A stretch of 64,000 nucleotides of DNA, taken from NCBI RefSeq assembly GCF_002803085.1, contig NZ_NNBJ01000018.1:1-64000 (forward strand), written 5' to 3'. Position numbers and translations under genes: made by a program. The notes under the pieces were generated by a model. It did not search any database. It was not told the origin of the DNA and saw only the letters and a list, made by a program, of their open reading frames with translations. Every line of letters begins with the position of its first letter. The stretch's first letter is position 1. Positions 16,834-23,707 of this stretch are shown one piece after another. Source of the DNA: Streptomyces sp. CB01201. GTDB taxonomy: Bacteria > Actinomycetota > Actinomycetes > Streptomycetales > Streptomycetaceae.

Positions 16834-18282
16834 CTACTTCCACAGCCCCTTCGGCTTGCGGGTCACCGCGAGGGTGATGCCGCCGGCCGCGACGAGCGTG
16901 ACCGCGAGCCCGCCGATCAGGATCGTCGTGTCGGAGGACGTTCCGGTGTCGGGCAGTTCCCCGCCGCCGGAGTCCCCGCCCGTGCCGGTGCTCCCACCGG
17001 TGTCCCCGCCGGTGTCCCCGCCCGTGTCCCCGCCCGTGCTCATGCCTCCCGAGTCCGGAGGGGTGGGCGTGGGCGGTTCGGGTGTCGGGGGCTCGGGGGT
17101 GGGCGTCGGCGGCTCGGGGGTCGGGTCCGGAGGCTCGGGCGTCGGAGTGGGCGGCTCGGGGGTGGGCGTCGGCGGCTCGGGGGTCTCCTTGCAGCTGGGC
17201 AGGTCCCCGTTGAAGGGATAGGCGTGGAACTCCTGCCCGCCCCCGCCGCCCACCACGGAGCTGTGGGTGAGCGAACCGACCGTGAAGAAGCGCCCGTTGA
17301 CCCCGGGCAGCGTGACCGTCGTCGTACTGTCGGGGTTGCCGACCAGCACACTGCCGGAGAGCTGCCCGCTGCCGCGGAGCCGGACGGTGCCGGCGTCGGG
17401 GAAGTTCCACAGCAGCCGGTCCCGCAGCGCGGGCGGGAGCATGCCCATGTAGGTGTTGATCTCGCGCGCGGCACCGGTGAGGTTGACCAGGACGGTGGCC
17501 CCCTCCGGGATGCCGGTGAACCGGAACCCCTGGGCCCCGCCGCCGGACGTGGCGAGATCGAAGTCGACGTTGAAGACCTGGATGGCGGACTTTCCGTCCC
17601 CGGTGAACACGGTCTCGCTGCCGTTGTTCTTCGCGGTGCCGGTGGCGGCCCTCGGCTTGCCGCCGACGTAGGCGTAGCAATGGCTGGCCGCGGCGAGGTT
17701 CGGCTTGAGCTTGGCGTACGGGGCGGCCGCTTCGGGGTCGTGGACGGCGCGGGGCCGGACGGTGCCGCTCAGGGTGCCGCCGTGGCGGACGATCCCGGAG
17801 ACCGCGCCCTCCTCCGCGAGGAGGCGCTGCCCGGTGGCGACGGTGACGTTCTTGCCGGTGGTCAGGAAGGCGGTGCCGTTGTCCGGCGGCACGCGTGAGC
17901 CGACTCCGGCGACGCCCACGTTGTAGACCTGGGAGACGCCGGCCGCCTTGTTCTGGTCGAAGTTCCCCAGGACGACGACCTTGCCCTCGGCCTCGGCGGC
18001 GGCCTGCCGCACGAGGAAGTCCCCGCCGACGAAGATGTTGATGTTGTTGTCCCGCCCGGCGAGGGGCCCGTTGTTGGGGTCCGGGTAGGGATTGACGGGG
18101 CAGTTGCTCCCCTTGCAGGGCCCGAGCCCGTCCGGCAGCGGATCGGCGAACCCGAGCGTGGCCAGGCCGCCCACCACGACGGCCGCCCCCACGACGACGG
18201 CCGAGGCGGCGGCCGCCCGTCTCCGAATCCCCGGCGCAACCTTTGGCGCAGTTCCTGGCGCAGTTCCTGGCGCATTTCGCAT
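16834..18282 (-). CDS. LPxTG-anchored choice-of-anchor A type surface protein
   Basis: This 482-residue protein has an N-terminal signal segment (RRRAAAASAVVVGAAVVVGGLATLGFA) and a large domain opening with NNINIFVGGDFLVRQAAAEAEGKVVVLGNF. Conserved features of the choice-of-anchor A domain follow, including REINTYMGMLPP, LLWNFPDAGTVRL and GSVLVGNPDS. A PEPPTPTPEPP linker, a Gly/Thr/Asp repeat, the sorting signal LPDTG (about 443-447), a helix and the tail RKPKGLWK complete it. Housekeeping sortases should attach it to peptidoglycan. The start lies within a hairpin and lacks a ribosome site. Confidence 0.85.
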   Translation of the reverse strand: MRNAPGTAPGTAPKVAPGIRRRAAAASAVVVGAAVVVGGLATLGFADPLPDGLGPCKGSNCPVNPYPDPNNGPLAGRDNNINIFVGGDFLVRQAAAEAEGKVVVLGNFDQNKAAGVSQVYNVGVAGVGSRVPPDNGTAFLTTGKNVTVATGQRLLAEEGAVSGIVRHGGTLSGTVRPRAVHDPEAAAPYAKLKPNLAAASHCYAYVGGKPRAATGTAKNNGSETVFTGDGKSAIQVFNVDFDLATSGGGAQGFRFTGIPEGATVLVNLTGAAREINTYMGMLPPALRDRLLWNFPDAGTVRLRGSGQLSGSVLVGNPDSTTTVTLPGVNGRFFTVGSLTHSSVVGGGGGQEFHAYPFNGDLPSCKETPEPPTPTPEPPTPTPEPPDPTPEPPTPTPEPPTPEPPTPTPPDSGGMSTGGDTGGDTGGDTGGSTGTGGDSGGGELPDTGTSSDTTILIGGLAVTLVAAGGITLAVTRKPKGLWK

Positions 18283-18298
18283 AGGAGCAATATGCGAA
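18276..18298 (-). promoter_or_regulatory. Inverted repeat across the start codon of the anchored protein
   Basis: TTCGCATA-7 bases-TATGCGAA is a perfect 8-base dyad. In the minus-strand message the 3-prime arm contains the ATG. It could mask initiation or act as an operator. Confidence 0.5.
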
Positions 18299-18438
18299 GT
18301 TAAGCCCGGAGTTCCACCGAGACACGCACGAACCCGCCCCCGTCCGGCGCACTCGCCCCGCCGAGCAGGGGGTGTGCCCCGCCCAACCAGGGCAACCCGG
18401 CCGCCCCGGGTCCCTGGCCGAGCCAGGGGTGCGCAGCC

Positions 18439-18668
18439 GCAGGTGGCCGCCACAACCACCGGGGCACGCGGCCGGCCGAAGACGACCGCCACAACCACCC
18501 GGGCACACAGCCCGCCGAAGACGACCGCCACAACCACCCGGGCACACAGCCCGCCGAAGACGACCGCCACAACCACCCGGGCACACAGCCCGCCGAAGAC
18601 GGGCCTCACGACCACCGCGGCACACCGCCCGCCGAAGACGGGCGTCACGACCACCGGGAGGCGGCCGC
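18439..18668. repeat. 39-base tandem repeat, about six units
   Basis: Units start at 18439, 18478, 18517, 18556, 18595 and 18634. Those from 18478, 18517 and 18556 are identical; the outer ones are degenerate. The unit begins GAAGACGACCGCCACAACCA and ends CACACAGCCCGCC. Confidence 0.92.
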
Positions 18669-18846
18669 CAACGCAACAGGAACCGCCCACGGGGGGCTCA
18701 GCCGATCAACCCCGCCGAACGGGCGGGCGGGTGGGAAAGAGGCCCGCCGCAGGCGGGCGTCGCGAGCACCGGCGGGCGGCCGCCGACGCAACCGCAACCA
18801 CCCACAGGTGGCTCAGCCTCACGAGCGGGCCGAACGGGGTAGGGGT

Positions 18847-18878
18847 CCCCCCTGCTCCTTAAGAGCTTGGGGGAGGGT
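18847..18878. repeat. Streptomyces intergenic hairpin element
   Basis: CCCCCCTGCTC-CTTAA-GAGCTTGGGGGA forms a hairpin. It resembles an element seen in many Streptomyces spacers (recalled, not searched). Confidence 0.5.
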
Positions 18879-18917
18879 GGGAAAGGGCAAGGGCCGCAGG
18901 CCCAAGCCCCCGACCCC

Positions 18918-18947
18918 AACCCCAACCCCAACCCCAACCCCACCCCC
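18918..18947. repeat. CCCCAA microsatellite
   Basis: Four to five consecutive CCCCAA units end in CCCCACCCCC just downstream of the FAH-family stop. The minus strand, which is the transcribed message sense for that gene, carries GGGGTT repeats able to form a G-quadruplex. Confidence 0.8.
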
Positions 18948-18957
18948 GCCGGAGGCG

Positions 18958-19815
18958 CTACGCGCTCTTCAGCCCCTGCCGCTGCCGCCCCAGCCCCTCG
19001 ACCTCCAGCTCGACGACGTCCCCCGCCCGCAGGTACGGCTTGGGCTCGGGCTGCCCCATGGCGACCCCCGCGGGGGTCCCCGTGTTGATGACGTCCCCCG
19101 GGTACAGCGTCATGAACTGGCTGACGTACCGGACGACCTCCGCGACGGGGAAGATCTGCTGAGCCGTCGACCCGTCCTGCTTGAGCTCCCCGTTGACCCA
19201 GAGCTTCAGCGAGAGCGCCTGCGGGTCCGGGACCTCGTCCCGGGTGACCAGCCACGGCCCGAGCGGGTTGAACGTCTCGCAGTTCTTGCCCTTGTCCCAC
19301 GTGCCGCCGCGCTCGATCTGGAACTCCCGCTCCGACACGTCGTGCGACACCGCGTACCCGGCGACGTACGCCAGCGGGTCCTCGTCGTCGCTCACGTACC
19401 GCGCGGTACGGCCGATGACGATGGCGAGTTCGACCTCCCAGTCCGTCTTCTCCGAGCGGCGCGGCACGAGCACCGTGTCGTTCGGCCCGACGACCGTGTC
19501 CGCCGCCTTGAAGAAGATGACGGGCTCGGCCGGAATCGCCGCCCCGGTCTCCTCGGCGTGGTCGTGGTAGTTCAGCCCGATGCACACCACCTTGCCGATC
19601 CGCCCCACCGGCGGCCCGATGCGCGCACCGGAGTCGGCGAGCGCGGGCAGCACGCCGGTGTCCGCCGCGGCACGTATCCGGTCCAGGGCGAACTCGTCGG
19701 CGAGCAGTGCGCCGTCGATGTCGCTCACAAGGCCGGACAGGTCCCGCAGGGTCCCGGCGGCGTCGAGCAGCGCCGGACGCTCCTCACCGGCGTTGCCTAC
19801 GCGCAGCAGCTTCAT
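18958..19815 (-). CDS. Fumarylacetoacetate hydrolase family protein
   Basis: This 285-residue protein has the FAH fold with VVCIGLNYHDHAEETGA, KTDWEVELAIVIG (metal-binding glutamates), AVSHDVSEREFQ, DKGKNCETFNPLGPWLVT and GDVINTGTPAGVAMG. Family members hydrolyse or isomerise acylpyruvates in aromatic or keto-acid degradation; fumarylpyruvate or a related substrate is likely. AAGGGAGA precedes the ATG at 19815. It stands alone, with a dyad operator 51 bases upstream. Confidence 0.9.
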   Translation of the reverse strand: MKLLRVGNAGEERPALLDAAGTLRDLSGLVSDIDGALLADEFALDRIRAAADTGVLPALADSGARIGPPVGRIGKVVCIGLNYHDHAEETGAAIPAEPVIFFKAADTVVGPNDTVLVPRRSEKTDWEVELAIVIGRTARYVSDDEDPLAYVAGYAVSHDVSEREFQIERGGTWDKGKNCETFNPLGPWLVTRDEVPDPQALSLKLWVNGELKQDGSTAQQIFPVAEVVRYVSQFMTLYPGDVINTGTPAGVAMGQPEPKPYLRAGDVVELEVEGLGRQRQGLKSA

Positions 19816-19865
19816 GGTCAGTCTCCCTTGGTCGAGCCGGGCCCGGCCGATGGGTAGCGGCCATC

Positions 19866-19885
19866 GGAGGATCGTCCGATCCTCC
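19866..19885. promoter_or_regulatory. Perfect 20-base dyad upstream of FAH gene
   Basis: GGAGGATCG-TC-CGATCCTCC has uninterrupted 9-base arms and ends 51 bases before the FAH-family ATG. The size and symmetry fit a dimeric repressor site. No regulator gene is adjacent, so the protein is unknown. Confidence 0.6.
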
Positions 19886-19971
19886 AAGGAAGACGTCCAG
19901 TCCGCAAGACCCCGTTCACAAACTGGACCGTAACCAGGGTGCGGGGTGCTATGCGGCGGCCATCGGCGGTG

Positions 19972-20739
19972 CTACGCGACCGGGGCCAGCGCGGCGGGCG
20001 CGGGCAGCATGTCCTTGTAGAGGAAGGCGCGCTCGACGGCGGTCCAGGTGGTGCTGGTCACGAGGTAGAGCGCGGCGGCGAGCGGCACCACGGCGACGCT
20101 GAACAGCGTGGCGAAGGACAGCAGCGGCATGAACTTGTTCATCGCCGCCATCCCCGGCACCGCGTCCTGCCCGCCCGGCGCGACGACCGGGTTGGCCGCC
20201 ATCTGCCGCTTCATCCGCCGGAAGTTGAAGGTGGCCACGGCCGCGACGACGGCGAACAGAGCGAGGTACACGAGCCCGCTCGGCCCGAAGACCCCGCCGT
20301 CGCCGAGCGCCCGCGTCCAGTTCCCGCCGAGGGGTGCCGCGAAGAGGGTGTGGTCGAGCAGCCCGTTCGCCCCGCCGCCGATCCGCGCGCTGGAGAACAG
20401 GTGGTAGAGCAGGAAGAACGCCGGCATCTGGAGCAGGCTCGGCAGGCAGCCGGACAGCGGCGACACCTTCTCCGCGGCATGCAGCTCCATGACCGCTTTC
20501 TGGAGTGCCTTGCTGTCCTTGCCGTGCTTCTCACGCAGCGCGGTCAACTGCGGCCGCAACCTGGCTTGCGCCTTCTGGCCCCGCGCTGCCTGCCGCGACA
20601 GGGGGTGAACAGCGAGACGTACAAGAGCAGTGAAGAGCACGATCGCCGCGGCCGTGGACGCACCGTGGAAGAGCGGTTCGAGCAGTGCGGCCAGATGCGC
20701 GGCAAGGCTCGCGAAAGCGCTGAAGAGTGAGGTGAACAT
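19972..20739 (-). CDS. YidC/Oxa1-family membrane insertase (paralogue)
   Basis: This 255-residue protein has about five helices with the YidC core: FTALVRLAVHPLSRQAARGQK (conserved groove arginine), a coiled hairpin (LTALREKHGKDSKALQKAVMEL), then SGCLPSLLQMPAFFLLYHLFS and KFMPLLSFATLFSVAVVPLA. It lacks the basic C-terminal tail of housekeeping YidC and is shorter. It is probably a secondary insertase. GGAGGG lies 7 bases ahead of the ATG. Confidence 0.88.
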   Translation of the reverse strand: MFTSLFSAFASLAAHLAALLEPLFHGASTAAAIVLFTALVRLAVHPLSRQAARGQKAQARLRPQLTALREKHGKDSKALQKAVMELHAAEKVSPLSGCLPSLLQMPAFFLLYHLFSSARIGGGANGLLDHTLFAAPLGGNWTRALGDGGVFGPSGLVYLALFAVVAAVATFNFRRMKRQMAANPVVAPGGQDAVPGMAAMNKFMPLLSFATLFSVAVVPLAAALYLVTSTTWTAVERAFLYKDMLPAPAALAPVA

Positions 20740-20768
20740 GGCGAAGCCCTCCGGGGCGTCTCGTCAGG

Positions 20769-20796
20769 AATGACACGTGGGCAATGACACGTGGGC
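20769..20796. promoter_or_regulatory. Tandem 14-base CACGTG repeat upstream of yidC paralogue
   Basis: AATGACACGTGGGC is present twice in immediate succession, 30 bases upstream of the insertase start. Each copy contains the palindrome CACGTG. Direct-repeat operators of this kind bind response regulators or similar proteins; this is inferred only. Confidence 0.5.
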
Positions 20797-20858
20797 GCAC
20801 ATGCGTGATGCGCCGGTCGGCATGACGAGCCGGGCGGAGCGGAGGTACGGAGGTGCCC

Positions 20859-21182
20859 CTACGCGGCCGTCGGGACGAGGGCCCCGGGCGCTCGGGGGCG
20901 GGGCCGCCCGGAGGCGTCGGGGTCGCGCTGCGGCAGGAAGGCGGTACGCCGTTCCCGGTCCCGGATCGCGGTACGCACCCGGGTGCGGGCCACCTGCGGG
21001 ACCGCTCGCGAGGCGAGCGTGGCGCAGACGGCGAGCGCGGACCCCGCGGCGGCGGTCGCGGCGAGCGCGACGGCGGCCGAGAGCATGCCGCCCTCGACGA
21101 GGACGGCCTGGGCCAGCAGGAAGAGGAAGAGCCCGAACAGCGGCCGGGCGAGCCGTGCGCAACGCGCTATGACGCCGCTCAT
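20859..21182 (-). CDS. DUF6412-type small membrane protein
   Basis: This 107-residue protein has two hydrophobic segments (LARPLFGLFLFLLAQAVL and MLSAAVALAATAAAGSALAVCATLA) and a basic, proline-rich cytosolic tail. The start at 21182 has a GGGAGGG site. It lies directly upstream of the yidC paralogue on the same strand, a pairing that suggests a shared membrane-protein role; the function is unknown. Confidence 0.7.
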   Translation of the reverse strand: MSGVIARCARLARPLFGLFLFLLAQAVLVEGGMLSAAVALAATAAAGSALAVCATLASRAVPQVARTRVRTAIRDRERRTAFLPQRDPDASGRPRPRAPGALVPTAA

Positions 21183-21285
21183 GCCGCCCTCCCTCGCTCT
21201 GGCTCCACCGGGGTTTTCCCTCCAGCCGTTATACACGACGCCCGGACGGGGGCCGCCGCCGGAAGGGCGCGATCGCCGACCCGGC

Positions 21286-21819
21286 TCAGCGCGGCTGGAG
21301 TTCGAGCGGCGCCAGCAGCCGCCTCGGGGCCCGCAGCGCACGGCTCACGGCGTCCTCGGCGGGCCCGAGCCCGGGCCCGGGCCGCATCTCGACGTCCGCC
21401 GGGTCGACAGCCCGCCCGCACGCCCGGCACTCCCCGTACGACCCGAGCTCGGTACCGCACTCGGCATGGTGGAAGGTCCGCATCGGCCGCGCGTCCGGGT
21501 TGAACGCCCGCCCCCACAGCCCGAGCGCCCGCAGCGCGGGCCACAGCCCCCACCCCAGTTCCGTCGGTACGTACTCGTCGCGCGGCGGCGACTCCTGGTA
21601 GCGGCGCTTCTCCAGGACCCCGGCCTCGGTGAGCGACTGGAGCCGGGCGGCGAGCACGGCCCGCGGGATCTTGAGGTGGACCAGGAAGTCGTTGTAGCGC
21701 CGTACGCCGTACAACGCGTCCCGCACGACGAGCAGTGTCCAGCGCTCGCCGATGATCTCCAGCGCCCGCGCGATGGAGCACTCCTGCGCCGCGTAGTCGT
21801 AGTCCTTGCCGAGAGCCAT
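21286..21819 (-). CDS. HxlR-family transcriptional regulator
   Basis: This 177-residue protein has the HxlR winged helix: CSIARALEIIGERWTLLVVRDALYGVRRY, DFLVHLKIPRAVLAARLQSLTEAGVLEKRRY and YVPTELGWGLWPALRAL. The added C-terminal segment has a four-cysteine pattern (C-GTELGSYGE-CRAC) like a small zinc site. It is divergent from the MFS exporter gene with paired inverted sites between, so it probably represses the exporter and itself. Confidence 0.9.
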   Translation of the reverse strand: MALGKDYDYAAQECSIARALEIIGERWTLLVVRDALYGVRRYNDFLVHLKIPRAVLAARLQSLTEAGVLEKRRYQESPPRDEYVPTELGWGLWPALRALGLWGRAFNPDARPMRTFHHAECGTELGSYGECRACGRAVDPADVEMRPGPGLGPAEDAVSRALRAPRRLLAPLELQPR

Positions 21820-21839
21820 GCACCCCAGCCTACCGCCTG

Positions 21840-21900
21840 GGTTCACTGAACGAACCTTCGGTGCTAGGGTCGGAGGCACGGCAGGTTCGTTCACTGAACC
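21840..21900. promoter_or_regulatory. Paired inverted operators between HxlR and MFS genes
   Basis: GGTTCACTGAACGAACCT (21840-21857) and AGGTTCGTTCACTGAACC (21883-21900) are inverted copies differing at one position. TAGGGT at about 21865 could be the exporter -10 box and lies between them, so bound protein would cover the promoter. Confidence 0.7.
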
Positions 21901-22013
21901 CGCCACGACGCGGGGCCGAAGGAACCGTGACCCGACGCGCACCCCTGAGCACGACCGAACACGACCGAACCGGACGACGCGTCGAACCGGACCACGCCTT
22001 GGTGAGGGAAGCC

Positions 22014-23630
22014 ATGACGCAGGCAGCACGCAACATCCGCTCCACCGAGGCCGAGGCCGGGGTCGAGACCGGGGTCGAGGTCGAGGCCGGGTTCGAGACC
22101 GGGGTCGAGGCCAGGGCCGAGGTCGAGGCCGGGGTCGAGGCCGGGTTCGAGACCGGGGTCGAGGCCAGGGCCGAGGCCACGACCGAGGTCGCACCAGCGA
22201 ACGCGAACGCGAGCGCAACAGGGACAGCGAGCGCGACCGCGACCCCGCCCCCGACCGCGACCCCGATCACACGGCCACGCCGAACCGTCGGACCGGCCGT
22301 CCGCCCCGGCGCCACACTCGCCGTCACCAGCGCCGCGACCGCCGTCGCGCTGATGAACTACACCGCCCCGATGCTGACCCTGCCCGGCATGACCGCGTCC
22401 TTCCACACCGCGCTCTCCGCCCAGGCCTGGCTGCTGAACGGCGCCCCGCTCGGCCTCGCCGCACTGCTCCTGATCGCCGGCAGCCTCGCCGACGACCACG
22501 GCAGACGCCGGGTCTTCCTGGCCGGCACCCTCGCCCTCGGCATCACCATGGGGCTCGGCGCGCTCGCCCCGACCACGCTGACCTTCACCCTCGCCCGGGT
22601 CGCGCAGGGCATGGCGTCCGCCGCCATCCTCGCCAGCAGCCTCGGCCTGCTCGTCGCCGCCTTCCCGGCCGGCTCCGCCCGCATCCGCGCCACCGGAGTG
22701 TGGGGCGCCTTCGTCAGCGGCGGCATCGCGCTCGGACCGCTCCTCGCCGGCTCCCTGGCCGCCCTCAACTGGCGCCTGATATATGGAGTGTTGGCCGTGC
22801 CGGCGCTGATCACGGCCGGGTTCGCACTGCGCGCCCTCACCGAGTCGCGGGCCCCGCGCGGCGGGCGTCCGGACGTGTCGGCCGCGTTCACCCTGAGCCT
22901 GGCGTTCACCGCGCTGATCGGCGCGCTGACACTCGGCCGCGACGGCTGGCTGCGCCCCGGAGTGCTCGTTCTGCTGGCGGCCGCCGCCGTCCTGACGGCC
23001 GTCTTCGTCCTGGTCGAGCGCCGCGCCACGTCCCCGATGATCGACCTGGCACTCTTCCGCCGCGCCGAGTTCCTCGCCTCCTCGGCGGGCGCCCTGTTCA
23101 CCGGTCTCGCCGTGATCGGCTTCTTCAGCTATCTGCCCGCCCTGCTCAGCCGCTCGCTCGGCACCTCGCCGATGAACGCGGCCTGGCTTTTCGTGCTGTG
23201 GTCGGGCTCCGCCTTCGTGGTCGCGCTCCAGGCCAGACGCCTCGCGAGCCGGGTCGCCGCCCGGCACCAACTGGCCATCGGCTTCGTCCTGCACGCGGCC
23301 GGAGTCCTCGCGATGCTGGGCGCCCTCACCTCCGGCCCGCTCCCGCGCCTGATCCCCGGCCTCCTCCTCGCGGGCATCGGCAGCGGCCTCCTGAACGCGG
23401 CGCTCCCCCGCCTCGCCGTCGAATCGGTTCCGGCCGAGCGCGCGGCGATGGGCTCCGGCGCCAACAACACGGCCCGCTACATCGGTTCGTCGGCGGGCGT
23501 CGCCCTGACGATCGCGGTCGCGCCGGCGGGCCCGAACACCGTACTCGTCCTCTCGGCGGCCCTCGCGGCGCTGGCGGCGGCACTCACCGTGATGCTGCGC
23601 TCGCGCGCGCGGCCCGGACTGTCCGGGTAG
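22014..23630 (+). CDS. MFS drug exporter with acidic repeat N-terminus
   Basis: This 538-residue protein starts with roughly 100 hydrophilic residues dominated by Glu/Val/Ala/Gly repeats (GFETGVEARAEVEAGVE twice). Helix 1 follows (TLAVTSAATAVALMNYTAPM), and motif A reads GSLADDHGRRRVFLAG. Motif C is GALFTGLAVIGFFSYLP-like and the total of about 14 helices fits the DHA2/EmrB group. Transport is probably proton-driven efflux. GAGGGAA before the ATG at 22014 supports this start; the frame extends upstream into the operator and is rejected. Confidence 0.87.
   Translation: MTQAARNIRSTEAEAGVETGVEVEAGFETGVEARAEVEAGVEAGFETGVEARAEATTEVAPANANASATGTASATATPPPTATPITRPRRTVGPAVRPGATLAVTSAATAVALMNYTAPMLTLPGMTASFHTALSAQAWLLNGAPLGLAALLLIAGSLADDHGRRRVFLAGTLALGITMGLGALAPTTLTFTLARVAQGMASAAILASSLGLLVAAFPAGSARIRATGVWGAFVSGGIALGPLLAGSLAALNWRLIYGVLAVPALITAGFALRALTESRAPRGGRPDVSAAFTLSLAFTALIGALTLGRDGWLRPGVLVLLAAAAVLTAVFVLVERRATSPMIDLALFRRAEFLASSAGALFTGLAVIGFFSYLPALLSRSLGTSPMNAAWLFVLWSGSAFVVALQARRLASRVAARHQLAIGFVLHAAGVLAMLGALTSGPLPRLIPGLLLAGIGSGLLNAALPRLAVESVPAERAAMGSGANNTARYIGSSAGVALTIAVAPAGPNTVLVLSAALAALAAALTVMLRSRARPGLSG
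22081..22176 (+). repeat. Intragenic 42-base repeat in MFS N-terminus
   Basis: A 42-base block at 22081-22122 recurs exactly at 22135-22176 (54-base offset, 18 codons). Shorter GAGGCCGGGGTCGAG units surround it. Confidence 0.9.
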
Positions 23631-23707
23631 TCCGCCGTACTCAGGCGACTCCCCGAGTAGTCCGCTGCGCTCAGGCGACTCCCCGGGTAGTCCGCTGCGC
23701 TCAGGCC
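23625..23707. repeat. 30-base tandem repeat at a convergent gene end
   Basis: Units at 23625, 23655 and 23685 (the last partial) contain AGTCCGCTGCGCTCAGG. The first holds the MFS stop codon; the last holds the final codons of the symporter gene. Confidence 0.9.

Larger units (their letters stand above)
18283..18957. other. Repeat-rich intergenic region
   Basis: No gene is supported in about 675 bases. It holds the dyad at the anchored-protein start, a 39-base tandem array, two diverged copies of a GGTGG...GCAACC segment (about 18668-18700 and 18778-18822), a GGGGGA-type hairpin near 18847-18878 and a CCCCAA run. Open frames on both strands reflect the 39-base period (13 codons). Confidence 0.6.

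Noticed and set aside
18439..18668. CRISPR array
   Set aside because: Pure 39-base tandem repeat with no spacers and no cas genes.
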